DNA of 64,000 nucleotides from Kalymmatonema hyalinum WJT4-NPBG1 (GTDB taxonomy: Bacteria > Cyanobacteriota > Cyanobacteriia > Cyanobacteriales > Nostocaceae), in the NCBI GenBank assembly GCA_019359075.1, contig JAHHIB010000003.1, forward strand, positions 107,231 through 171,230. The letters run 5' to 3'. The translations under genes and the position numbers were made by a program. Under the pieces are notes generated by a model that ran no database searches, was not told where the DNA came from, and saw nothing but the letters and a program-made list of their open reading frames with translations. Positions 35,823 through 44,619 of this stretch are shown piece by piece (within the stretch, counting starts at the first letter, position 1; every line of letters starts with the position of its first letter).

Positions 35823-36399
35823 TTCTATCAAACTTAACCCGCTCATAAATTTGACTGTGCGGGATTTGGCAATTCGCTGAAACTACGGTCAAAACTCCAT
35901 CCTTAGCGTCAGATTCGCTAAATAGCCAGTTACGTTCTGGGGTTTTACTAAACTGCTCAATGTGGATTTGATATTGGTCAATCAAAACGTATTCTTGAAA
36001 TTGAGGAATAGAGCGATAGTATGTAAATTTATCACCTCGCTCACGGCTACTGGTAGATTTAGAGAGAACTTCAAAGATAATAGTGGAATTAAGAACAGTA
36101 TCAGTACGTCCTGACTCAAATACTGGTTCACCTTTGAGAATTAAGACATCTGGATAAGTGTATTGGCGGTAGCGAGGAATCCATAAGCGCAAATCGTTAC
36201 CGTAAACGTGGTAATCTTGCTCCCTGAGTGCAAGGGTAAGAGCAATGATTAAATTAACAACGATTTGATTATGGTTAATCGAACCCCCTGTCATCGGAAC
36301 AATTTCTCCATCACGGTATTCGCTGCGGTAGTCGGCGCTTTCCTCAAGTGCAAAATACTCCTCAATCGAGTGAAGACGGGGTGGAATCTGTACAACCAT
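35803..36399 (-). CDS. Uma2 family (DUF820) putative endonuclease
   Basis: 198 residues from ATG 36399. Restriction-endonuclease-like fold. Visible: SIEEYFALEESADYRSEYRD, GEIVPMTGGSINHNQIVVNL, RQYTYPDVLILKGEP (Asp), IIFEVLSKSTSSRERGDKFT (Glu and Lys of a PD-(D/E)xK-type site), and YYRSIPQFQEYVLIDQ. This family is hugely expanded in Nostocales, and its substrates are mostly unknown. A longer frame to 36513 would run into the upstream GT2 gene. It overlaps the GT4 gene by 20 bp, so it is translated in the same transcript as two glycosyltransferases. Confidence 0.9.
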   Translation of the reverse strand: MVVQIPPRLHSIEEYFALEESADYRSEYRDGEIVPMTGGSINHNQIVVNLIIALTLALREQDYHVYGNDLRLWIPRYRQYTYPDVLILKGEPVFESGRTDTVLNSTIIFEVLSKSTSSRERGDKFTYYRSIPQFQEYVLIDQYQIHIEQFSKTPERNWLFSESDAKDGVLTVVSANCQIPHSQIYERVKFDRNEQNII

Positions 36400-36463
36400 A
36401 GCACGCTCCAGTGAGTTTTTGATTTTACGATATAATCTTAGCCTACGATCACCAGAGAAAGGT

Positions 36464-37309
36464 TTAAGAGAGCGATCGCCTGCAATACATGAACACGCCA
36501 GCAAATTTGCCAAATGCTACTTGAGGTTTTACAATCATCAAAATTAAAGCATAAATAATCAAACGAACTAACCTTAATATAAAAACAGCTTTATTTGTAT
36601 ATTTATCTAAAGATAATAAATAACCATAGGTACTATTTTTGATTTTTCTAAAAACATACCTATTAGTAATTGAAGAGGGCTGATGTAGGACACCAAACTG
36701 CTTAGTAACTGCAATGAGATGTCCTTGATTAGCATAGCGTCGGCAAAAGTCAAAATCTTCATAGTAGAGAAAGTAAGCAGGATCAAACTGAGGGCACTCA
36801 TCAAACTTTCTGAGATTAATGATAAAGCTACAACCTGTAATCCAATCGCAAGCTACATAATGTGCATCTATATTCGTCAACAAATCTTGAGTGAGAATTG
36901 CCCCTGTTGTCGGAATAAAGCGACCGCCTGCAAACCAAACTTCGCCCGTAGGGGTATGAACTATTGTGCCGAGAATGGAAATTTCTGGATACATCTCAAA
37001 AAACAACTCGACTGGAGCCAAAATATTTTCTTTTAAATAAGCATCGGGATTAATAATCCAAACAATTGCTTGAGGGTCTTGGCTATAAATCCAATTAATT
37101 CCTAAGTTGCAACCACCACCAAACCCTAGATTGTTCTCAGCCTTTAAAATGAGAACATCTTCATTTTTAAGAGCATAAATAGAATCATCGTCAGGGGAGT
37201 TGTTGACAATAATTGTTTTGTAGTCAATGTTATTTTCAAGAGGCAGAGAACGAATTAATTTAGTAACGAGATTGGTAGAATAATAATTAACGACTAAAAA
37301 GTAAATCAC
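36464..37309 (-). CDS. Glycosyltransferase family 2, rhamnosyltransferase-like
   Basis: 281 residues. GT-A fold: FLVVNYYSTNLVTKLIRSL at the N-terminus, IVNNSPDDDSI, then AENNLGFGGGCNLGINWI (nucleotide-sugar region), WIINPDAYLKENIL (DXD-like NPD motif) and DWITGCSFIINLRKFDECPQ with FDPAYFLYYEDFDFCRRYAN. A C-terminal hydrophobic stretch (FILRLVRLIIYALILMIV) may anchor it to the membrane. First gene of a small transcript with Uma2 and GT4, likely for exopolysaccharide or glycan side chains. Confidence 0.9.
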   Translation of the reverse strand: MIYFLVVNYYSTNLVTKLIRSLPLENNIDYKTIIVNNSPDDDSIYALKNEDVLILKAENNLGFGGGCNLGINWIYSQDPQAIVWIINPDAYLKENILAPVELFFEMYPEISILGTIVHTPTGEVWFAGGRFIPTTGAILTQDLLTNIDAHYVACDWITGCSFIINLRKFDECPQFDPAYFLYYEDFDFCRRYANQGHLIAVTKQFGVLHQPSSITNRYVFRKIKNSTYGYLLSLDKYTNKAVFILRLVRLIIYALILMIVKPQVAFGKFAGVFMYCRRSLS

Positions 37310-37369
37310 ATCAATTCAATTTGACAATTACCAACAATTCGATAATTTTTCTATACTTATGAAACCACA

Positions 37370-37500
37370 GATAAACCTTGATCTCAAGGGAAGTGTAGAT
37401 GCTTGAAGGGCAGCTTCCCGGAGGGTAGGGACAGATGCACACAGATAAATTATCTGTATTTATCTGCGTCCAATGGTTTGTCCATCTGCGGTTCCAAATA
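37370..37500. repeat. Dispersed repeat with CACAGATAAATTATCTGT palindrome
   Basis: The gap between radC and the GT2 gene shares words with 14070-14145 (ACAGATAAATTATCTGT, GTGTGCATCTGTGGTTC-like). The two loci appear to carry members of one dispersed family. Confidence 0.5.
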
Positions 37501-37527
37501 GCCCTAAACTGGATTTTTGCAAAAAAT

Positions 37528-38259
37528 CTAATCCCCTTGCGGATAATCCTCCCACAATGTTGTGATCTCCCGTAGGCTCTGATGATTGCCATCGCCTAAA
37601 ATAAGATGGTCTAAAAGAGGAATAGCCAAAAATTGGGCTCCAAGTAACAACTGTCGCGTTAATTCGATATCTTCTTGACTAGGTTCCACATTTCCAGACG
37701 GATGGTTATGTGCCACTATAACGCGCGTTGCTCCTTGGCGAATGACTTCTCGAAAAATTTCGCGCGGAGGAGCTAAAGTTTCCGTTGCTGTGCCAATGGT
37801 AATAACTTGCGTTCCTAAGAGGCGATTCTTCACATCTAACAATACCACTGCAAAACGTTCTTGATTTTGCCACATTAAATCTTGACTGAGTGCCGCTGCC
37901 GCTGCCGCTGGACTATCAATTAACGTGCGTTCTCCTGGACGGGATTGAAATGCTCGTTTCCCTAATTCAATCGCCGCCAAGATAGTCGTTGCTTTTGCTG
38001 GACCAATACCAGGAATTTTCATTAACTCGGCGGCGCTAACATCTCGCAGAACTGCCAAGGGGTCTCGCTGGTGTTTGCTCAGTTCCTGTAAAATATATTG
38101 CCCTAGACCGACAGCAGAAAGTTTACCGTGTCCTTGACCAGTAGCTAGCAGAATTGCTATTAACTCGGCTGTGGCTAAAATTTTCGGACCATGCGTTAAC
38201 AACCGCTCGCGCGGACGTTCAGTCACAGGTATATCGGCAATTCTGAGGCAATAAGTCAT
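37528..38259 (-). CDS. radC: RadC/DUF2466 family JAB-domain protein
   Basis: 243 residues from ATG 38259 ([20 protein letters not shown]), the usual family start; the frame extends further upstream without family sequence. N-terminal helix-hairpin-helix ([20 protein letters not shown]), then a JAB1/MPN metalloprotease-like domain with [39 protein letters not shown] and [14 protein letters not shown]. Residues for zinc binding (HxHPSG...D) are intact. A role in DNA repair was suggested historically but is disputed. Upstream is the PRK-like gene on the same strand. Confidence 0.94.
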   Translation of the reverse strand: MTYCLRIADIPVTERPRERLLTHGPKILATAELIAILLATGQGHGKLSAVGLGQYILQELSKHQRDPLAVLRDVSAAELMKIPGIGPAKATTILAAIELGKRAFQSRPGERTLIDSPAAAAAALSQDLMWQNQERFAVVLLDVKNRLLGTQVITIGTATETLAPPREIFREVIRQGATRVIVAHNHPSGNVEPSQEDIELTRQLLLGAQFLAIPLLDHLILGDGNHQSLREITTLWEDYPQGD

Positions 38260-38361
38260 AGACGAATACAGAGGATAAATGATGATATATGCACTTATTC
38301 CTAAGTTATCCCCTGTAATTCTGAAAACCTCTAGATACTTGACCAAATATTTAATTTTGAG

Positions 38362-39327
38362 CTATTGTACCGTACTTTCCCTGGTTTCATGCTGATAAGT
38401 TTGTGTTGCCTTGAGCATATGGTACGTAATTAATAGCTGGGTGAGAGCGAGGGGGTAACTTTGAAGTGTCTCCCCAGTTGTGCCAGCAATTTTGCCCAAC
38501 TCTGGGTTGCTTTCGCGATCGCATATATTCTTCAGGTAGGGCATATCAGAGCAAATTATATGTTCTAGCTTATTGACCTGTTCCAAAGTGGCATGACCAT
38601 CAACTTCTAGAACATCAACTGGTTTGCTCATATCCCGGTCTAATCCTAAGCGGATTGCTGACTCAAAACTGCCATCACCGTAGTTGAGAATCTGACTAAA
38701 ATCTGGATGAGGAATCGTAGGACGCAGTACCAGACGCACATTTAGGTGTCCATTGGTTTGCTCTAAATCGTCGCTGGGAGGATAAAAACTCACGACTATA
38801 TCTGACCATTGCCGTTGCGGACGGATAAATTGCTCAGAATCTGGTTCGCGTTTTTTGAGTTCCTCAAGCACTTGTTCTTCTGTATACCCTCGCTTTTGCG
38901 TATCTCGCTTCACTTTCCACTTGGCACGTAGGGATTCAGGTGGAGCAAGGTAAACTTTTACGTCATAGCAGCCACGCGCACCACGCGTGGAATAACCCAG
39001 CAATCCCTCTACAATGACAAATTTATTTGGCTTCAGATAAACTGGTGGCTCAAAAGTACCACTTTTGTGGCTGTAAACAGGCTTAAGAATTGGCTGTCCT
39101 GTCCTCAGTTGCGACAGGTGGTGCTGCATAATATCTAAATAGTTGCAGTCAGCATGAAGAGCAGTAATACCAATTTCAGCACGTTGTTTACGGTCGTACT
39201 TATGGTAATCATCCGTACAAATAACCGTAACATTCTCCGGACCAAGAACCTGAGCAATCCCCTTAGTCAGTGTTGTTTTCCCAGCTGCGCTGTCACCAAC
39301 AATACCAAGAATTATAGGACGGCTCAT
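38362..39327 (-). CDS. Phosphoribulokinase-like P-loop kinase (PRK paralogue)
   Basis: 321 residues. P-loop GDSAAGKTTL (11-20), VTVICTDDYHKYDRKQRAEI (33-52), HADCNYLDIMQHHLSQL, HKSGTFEPP, VIVEGLLGYSTRGA and KRGYTEEQVLEELKKREPDS. The fold and catalytic pattern are those of phosphoribulokinase/uridine kinase. Canonical cyanobacterial PRK has Cys in the P-loop (GDSGCGKST) plus Cys in VICLDDYH, the thioredoxin/CP12 pair. Here only Cys37 remains and the P-loop Cys is Ala15. It is therefore unlikely to be the redox-regulated Calvin-cycle enzyme; the true substrate is unknown. Confidence 0.85.
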   Translation of the reverse strand: MSRPIILGIVGDSAAGKTTLTKGIAQVLGPENVTVICTDDYHKYDRKQRAEIGITALHADCNYLDIMQHHLSQLRTGQPILKPVYSHKSGTFEPPVYLKPNKFVIVEGLLGYSTRGARGCYDVKVYLAPPESLRAKWKVKRDTQKRGYTEEQVLEELKKREPDSEQFIRPQRQWSDIVVSFYPPSDDLEQTNGHLNVRLVLRPTIPHPDFSQILNYGDGSFESAIRLGLDRDMSKPVDVLEVDGHATLEQVNKLEHIICSDMPYLKNICDRESNPELGKIAGTTGETLQSYPLALTQLLITYHMLKATQTYQHETRESTVQ

Positions 39328-39730
39328 GACTCCCCCTTGCTGACGCTACAATAAAGTATAATTTTAGATTGTATGTTACTTTACTAATTTTAGAGAACTT
39401 ATAAAATACAACTCAACAAAGAGAGTATGAATTATCTACCTGAATGAGTCATGAATTTTTGAGATTATCATTGATAATTAAGGTTTTTTGTCCCTCACAA
39501 AAATGTGTATTTATTTTTGTAAATAAAAACCTACTTTGATAAACATTATAAAATATTTATCGGCGGGCTTTCTTAACATAGCCCTGAGAATGCCGCACTG
39601 TAGCCATCTGCTCGGGTGCGTTTAAATATAAAGAGAGAGTGGGAGGTTTCTGACTTCAAGATAAAGAAATACAGAGAGTCACTGAGATTTATGCAATGAT
39701 AAAAATACAATTAGCCATTAGCAGCAGAAC
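39328..39730. promoter_or_regulatory. Divergent intergenic region between the PRK-like and O-methyltransferase genes
   Basis: 403 bp, AT-rich, no credible frame. It should contain both promoters. No strong inverted repeat or recognised operator. Confidence 0.35.
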
Positions 39731-40396
39731 ATGGCACATAAAACGTTGGGACTCGAAAAAAGTCTTTATGAATACTTGCAATCAGTTTCATTGCGAGAGC
39801 CTGAAATTTTAGCGCAGTTGAGACAGGAAACAGCACAGCATCCAAGTAGCAGAATGCAGATTACTCCAGAACAGGGGCAATTTATGTCACTGCTGGTGCA
39901 GTTGATGGGTGCAAAAAAAACTCTAGATATAGGTGTATTTACGGGGTATAGTTCTCTAGTTGTGGCATTGGCGTTACCACAAGAAGGTAAGGTCGTTGCC
40001 TGTGATCTCAGTGAAGAATATACGGCGATCGCCCGCCGCTACTGGCAGCAAGCCGGAGTGGCAGATAAAGTTGAACTACACATTGCTCCAGCACTCGACA
40101 CTCTAGATAGGCTTATAGCTGCAGGAGAAGCAGGCACCTTTGATTTTGCCTTCATCGACGCTGATAAAAACAACTACGCTAATTACTACGAGCGATCTCT
40201 ACAACTTCTACGTCCAGGTGGGTTGATTGCGATTGATAATGTCCTACAGTCAGGACGAGTCGCAGCTCCCCAAGAGCAAGACAAGATAACCAATAGCATG
40301 CGGGCATTTAATCAGAAACTGCATCAAGATCCACGAATCACCATGAGTTTGGTGCCAATTGCCGATGGCTTAACCTTAGCGCTGAAGCGTCCCTAG
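39731..40396 (+). CDS. Class I SAM-dependent O-methyltransferase (CCoAOMT-like)
   Basis: 221 residues. Methylates hydroxyl groups of small catechol-type aromatics in described relatives (Synechocystis OMT). Motifs: QGQFMSLLVQLMGAKKTLDI, GVFTGYSSLVVALALPQEGK (SAM-binding motif I), VVACDLSEEYTAIARRYWQQ, FDFAFIDADKNNYANYYERS (metal-binding Asp), LLRPGGLIAIDNVLQSGRV. Family length is normal. Monocistronic; convergent with trhO. Confidence 0.93.
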   Translation: MAHKTLGLEKSLYEYLQSVSLREPEILAQLRQETAQHPSSRMQITPEQGQFMSLLVQLMGAKKTLDIGVFTGYSSLVVALALPQEGKVVACDLSEEYTAIARRYWQQAGVADKVELHIAPALDTLDRLIAAGEAGTFDFAFIDADKNNYANYYERSLQLLRPGGLIAIDNVLQSGRVAAPQEQDKITNSMRAFNQKLHQDPRITMSLVPIADGLTLALKRP

Positions 40397-40447
40397 GTGA
40401 ACCTCCCAGAGGCTGCGCAGACAGCCTTTGTTCGTATAGCCCACCCT

Positions 40448-41377
40448 TCATTGTATCGAAGTCACCGATAAATCTTGTCCATTCCGCTTTCTAGCCAACT
40501 CCAACTGTCGTTTTTTCTCCTGCTGACGTGTCTTTTTCTCCTCCGAGAGGCTATCAAAACAATAGGCGCAAGAAACTCCTTCTTGATACTTAGGAGATGA
40601 TTTATCAGCTTCAGAGATGGGACGCCCGCAACTTGGGCACATATCATAACTACCCGTTTCTAAACCGTGACTGACAGCGATGCGTTGGTCAAACACAAAA
40701 CACTCGCCATCCCACAAACTCTCAGACTCAGGAACTTCCTCTAAATATTTGAGAATCCCACCTTTTAGGTGATAAACCTCTTGAAACCCTTGCGACAGCA
40801 TAAAGGAAGAGGCTTTTTCGCAGCGAATTCCCCCAGTACAAAACAGGGCAACCTTTTTGTGTTTGTTGGGGTCGAGGTGCTTGTGAACATACTCGGGAAA
40901 TTCACGGAATGATTCCGTATGAGGATTTTCCGCTCCTTTAAAGGTTCCGATCCTCACCTCATAATCATTGCGGGTGTCAACCACCCTAACTTCAGGATCG
41001 CAAATCAGCTCATTCCAATCCTTGGGGCTAACATAGGTACCCACCTGTTCATTGGGGTCAACTCCAGTCCTTCCGATAGTCACAATTTCTTTTTTCAAGC
41101 GCACTTTCATTCGCTCAAATGGTGAGTCGTCAGCATAAGACTCTTTGTGTTCCAAGTCTGCTAAGCGGGGATCGGAGCGCAAAAAAGAGAGAACAGAGTC
41201 AACCGCTTGACGTGAAGCCGCTATTGTACCGTTAATACCTTCTGGTGCCAATAGAATTGTTCCCTTAACGCCATGTGATTGGCATAAAGACAGCAGAGAG
41301 TGTTGTTTTTCGGCAAAATCTGGCAGTTTAACAAATTTATATACTGCTGCAACAACTAGGGTCATTTCTTTGTCCAT
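40448..41377 (-). CDS. trhO: tRNA uridine-34 hydroxylase TrhO (rhodanese-related)
   Basis: 309 residues. Installs 5-hydroxyuridine at wobble position 34 of certain tRNAs in E. coli and B. subtilis. N-terminal acylphosphatase-like domain ([20 protein letters not shown]), central rhodanese domain with [20 protein letters not shown] and the active-site loop [20 protein letters not shown]. The C-terminus has a zinc-like pair of CxxC motifs ([10 protein letters not shown] and SCAYCFDSL) and a basic coiled tail. ATG 41377 with GGGG just upstream; a second ATG four codons later is possible. Confidence 0.94.
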   Translation of the reverse strand: MDKEMTLVVAAVYKFVKLPDFAEKQHSLLSLCQSHGVKGTILLAPEGINGTIAASRQAVDSVLSFLRSDPRLADLEHKESYADDSPFERMKVRLKKEIVTIGRTGVDPNEQVGTYVSPKDWNELICDPEVRVVDTRNDYEVRIGTFKGAENPHTESFREFPEYVHKHLDPNKHKKVALFCTGGIRCEKASSFMLSQGFQEVYHLKGGILKYLEEVPESESLWDGECFVFDQRIAVSHGLETGSYDMCPSCGRPISEADKSSPKYQEGVSCAYCFDSLSEEKKTRQQEKKRQLELARKRNGQDLSVTSIQ

Positions 41378-42535
41378 CCCCTTTTACAAAATAAAAATAA
41401 TAGTATTAGGTTACAATAACGACGAGATTATAGACATTATAATAGACCTACCTGATATCACATTTTTGTTTAACAGTTATCAGTTTCATCGCGATGGCAC
41501 GGAGTGCCCGCCAAGGGCGATCGCCAAACACCACATCGCCAGTCGCCTGGGTCGGCAAACCCTAGATTAGACTTCTTGCACTCATTCGTTTTCTTAGTGT
41601 TTTTCTTTGCGTCTAGAGCGTAGAGCGCGAGACAAAATAATATTTATGCAAGAGGTCTATTCTATTAGAGATTGAATTGACTATAGACCAATACGGTTTA
41701 GATAAGACAATTTGTAAAAAAGATAACCTTTTTAGAGACGTTGCATACAACGTCTCTACACGTGTACAAGGGCGGCACATTCGTGCCATCCTGTGCCCTA
41801 CACGCAAAGAGCGTAAGTCCTGCGGACAGGCTGCGCCAAGCGCGTAAGCTCCCACCGGGTGAAGGCACGCAAAGCGTCCCGTAAGGGATACGGTATTACA
41901 AAAGATCCTTAACCGAACGGTATTAGACCATAAATAAACTGCTGCTTTTCTCTAACCTGTTAGGACAATTGCACATTTTTAAGAGTTACCAGTTATCAGT
42001 TACCACGTACCCGCATTATCAGTTTTATCGTTGGGGGAAACACCACACCAAGAGCACCAGAGAGCGTTGGTGGCGGTTTTAAATCCCCCACCAGCCCGCA
42101 GGCGTCACTGCGGCTGGTACTGTTCACTGATTTAAAGTGTTACCTAGCTGAAGAATAAACAATAAAGCTAAATCCCTACGAATAAATTCTCTTGCTTAGA
42201 TTTCTTGTAAAAGCGCGTACTTTCTCATGTTGAGCATACCTTCTACAGAGAAAAAACACTTGTCCTTTTCGTCTCTGCTTTCAAGGATTTTTGATTAAGA
42301 AATCAGTATCTTCACTTATCAATACATAGAAAGTACTATTACCGGATTGCCTATTTTTACTATTCATAAAAAATCCGTGTTTTCAACCTGGCTGCTTTGG
42401 ACTAACAAGTAGCACTATAGAACAACAGGCATTCAACAATTTGATTTTGATATCTTCATCTAAAACCTTGATATGGCAGAGGTTCTAGTTGGTGTGTCTA
42501 CCAAACATTTTCAATCAAAGGACACATACATAATT
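41378..42535. other. 1.16-kb intergenic region with repeats and a MITE-like element
   Basis: No gene supported. It contains GCGATCGCC and CGCCAGTCGCCTGG palindromes near 41517-41550, the element at 41691-41923, then AT-rich DNA up to the calpain-like gene. The 80-codon minus frame (41613-41855) is repeat-derived. Confidence 0.6.
41691..41923. mobile_element. MITE-like element with 7-bp flanking duplication
   Basis: 233 bp flanked by TAGACCA (41684-41690 and 41924-41930). The ends are imperfect inverted repeats (ATACGGTTTAGATAAG against CTTAACCGAACGGTAT). Inside is the hairpin TAGAGACGTTG-CATA-CAACGTCTCTA (41733-41758), a palindrome type common in filamentous cyanobacteria, and GC-rich palindromes with AAGCGTCCCGTAAGGGA. 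The CCAATACGGTT left end is shared with the element at 2097. No coding capacity. Confidence 0.6.
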
Positions 42536-44275
42536 ATGCCAATTGATTATAACAGTATTAATCTAAGCCCATTAGCTAATACAAATACTACTTCTAAAAA
42601 TCAGGTTTTTAATGGATGGCTAGGTCATAACAATCGCATTGATGACTACAGCTTTACTCTGAGTGGTCGTAGTAGTTTGAACTTTGCTCTTGATGGTCTG
42701 TCAGCGGATGCAGATCTGCAATTGCTAGACAGCAATCGCTCAGTGATAGCGGGTTCCCATAATTCTCGTGATAGTGCTGAATCTATCGACACGACTTTGG
42801 ATGCAGGCACTTATTCTATCCAGGTCTACCGTGTGAGTGGTAAAAGAACTTCCTATAATCTCAATGTTTCCAAAAACGAAGCACCCCAATTATTACAATT
42901 TAGCACTGATAAAAGCAGCTACCAAGCAGGGGAAACAGTCAACTTAATCAACACCAGGGCATTTGATGGCGATGGTGCAAACGATATAGCACGAGTGGAT
43001 TTTTGGTTGCAAAAAGACAGCGGAAACTCGCAAGGCATCTCTGATACTGTCCAATTCAGTGCCGATATCAGCGATAACCGCTATTCCAGCTTTAACTATG
43101 CTCTTACTGGTTTAGGTAGTGGCAACTATCAGTTGTCAGCAAAGGCTTATGACAAATCTGGTGCTAGCGCAGACAATGTACAAACAAGCTTTAACATTGT
43201 TTCTACTCAAGACTGGTTTGACCTGAATGTTCAAGATGGTGTTCTACGTGTAGAGTCTAGGAACCGCTTTGCTGATGGTGTATTAGACCGCAACGACATG
43301 ATAGCTGTTTTGCGTCAAGCAAACGACGGGGCTACAGTTGATGCTACTGAAATTACAGACCTCCGCACGTTAGTGAGTAATGCCTCTTACTTACAAATGC
43401 CAGAGTACGTCCGAGTTTTGTCTAACAAGGTTGTCAATAGTGACACTGCTAACCAGAAGTATCAAGGGAACACACTAGGCAACTTGAATCCAGGTAGCAG
43501 TGACATTCAGATGGAGAACCTGATTAATAAGTGGTTTCTGGGAAGCGATCGCCCACAAACCTCATACACTTATCAATACGCGAATGGTTCTCTGTTCCAA
43601 AATGGTATTAGTTACCAAGATGTGAAACAAGGACAGACAAATAACTGCTATTTCCTTGCAGGTTTAGCTGAAACAGCCGTCCGTTCTCCTAGCACAATTG
43701 AGAGTATGTTCATTGACAACGGCGATAATACTTTCACCATGCGCTTCTGGCACAATGGAGTTGCAGACTATGTGACGGTGGACAGGTATTTACCAACCAA
43801 TTCATTAGGGTATTTAGCTTACGCCAATCAAGGTAGTGACTACAACAGTTCTTCTAATGAATTATGGGTTGCTTTTGCCGAGAAAGCTTACGCCCAACTT
43901 AACGAGTCTGGTTGGATTCATCAAGATAATACCAACACCTACACTGGTATTGGAAAAGGTGGGTATATTAGCGATGCATTAGCACAAATTACAGGAAAAA
44001 AGACTTCTCTTGGTAATAGTCTTAACCTTACCTCTCTAGTTGATGCCTTCAATTCTGGACAATTGATTGGGTTTGGTTCAAAATCAACTGGAGTAGCATC
44101 AAATATCGTGTCAGGTCATGCTTACGCGCTGATAGATTACAATTCCTCCACCCAAAAATTCACTTTTTTTAATCCTTGGGGAGTAGACAACAATTCTTCA
44201 AAACCTGGCGTTTTAGAATTAAGCTGGAGTGACATTGAGTCAAGCTTTAGTTATTGGGATTCTACAATCAATTAA
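42536..44275 (+). CDS. Calpain-like cysteine protease (C2) with pre-peptidase domain
   Basis: 579 residues from ATG 42536 (MPIDYNSINLSPLANTNT), preferred over ATG 42473 because AAAGGA lies upstream and residue composition is better. N-terminal PPC-like beta domain (~20-110: YSFTLSGRSSLNFALDGLSA, DADLQLLDSNRSVIAGS), an Ig-like middle (~115-225), a helical part, and the calpain core: Cys371 in QTNNCYFLAGLAE, His528 in SGHAYALIDY, Asn546 in FFNPWG. No signal peptide is visible, as with type I-secreted cyanobacterial proteins. It is 344 bp before a subtilisin-like gene. Probably an extracellular or cell-surface protease. Confidence 0.88.
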   Translation: MPIDYNSINLSPLANTNTTSKNQVFNGWLGHNNRIDDYSFTLSGRSSLNFALDGLSADADLQLLDSNRSVIAGSHNSRDSAESIDTTLDAGTYSIQVYRVSGKRTSYNLNVSKNEAPQLLQFSTDKSSYQAGETVNLINTRAFDGDGANDIARVDFWLQKDSGNSQGISDTVQFSADISDNRYSSFNYALTGLGSGNYQLSAKAYDKSGASADNVQTSFNIVSTQDWFDLNVQDGVLRVESRNRFADGVLDRNDMIAVLRQANDGATVDATEITDLRTLVSNASYLQMPEYVRVLSNKVVNSDTANQKYQGNTLGNLNPGSSDIQMENLINKWFLGSDRPQTSYTYQYANGSLFQNGISYQDVKQGQTNNCYFLAGLAETAVRSPSTIESMFIDNGDNTFTMRFWHNGVADYVTVDRYLPTNSLGYLAYANQGSDYNSSSNELWVAFAEKAYAQLNESGWIHQDNTNTYTGIGKGGYISDALAQITGKKTSLGNSLNLTSLVDAFNSGQLIGFGSKSTGVASNIVSGHAYALIDYNSSTQKFTFFNPWGVDNNSSKPGVLELSWSDIESSFSYWDSTIN

Positions 44276-44619
44276 TATTATAGCACCCCTCGTTAAGTTG
44301 TGAGATACTCCTTTGGGTCGTCCTTAGTTATTTGTTATTTGTACTAACAAATGACTAAGGGCAAATGGCTTTTGACGGATGCCGGGCTAGACTCTCGTCC
44401 CTAATTAGGAGCGGACAGAATGTCTGCCTCACAAGAACTGTATTCAATGTAAATACAAACCACTATATGATTTGTAAAATAATTAGCATTTTTTATTTTT
44501 ATTAAATAGTAATTATTATCTTAGGAAAACTCTCTTTCAGACAAAAGCCCTATTAATCATAAGGCTTTTGCAGGTCATGCTGTCAAAAAAAGAGAGATAT
44601 ATTTGAGGAAATAATACTG
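44276..44619. other. Intergenic region between the two protease genes
   Basis: 344 bp. Contains the hairpin at 44322-44360, then AT-rich sequence and AAGGCTTTTG words (inverted at ~44548 and 44560). The start of the subtilase gene has GAGGAAATAATACTG upstream. No gene. Confidence 0.4.
44322..44360 (+). terminator. Hairpin after the calpain-like gene
   Basis: CCTTAGTTATTTGTTA pairs with TAACAAATGACTAAGG (15 of 16) around a 7-base loop, 46 bp after the stop. Likely a terminator. Confidence 0.55.
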
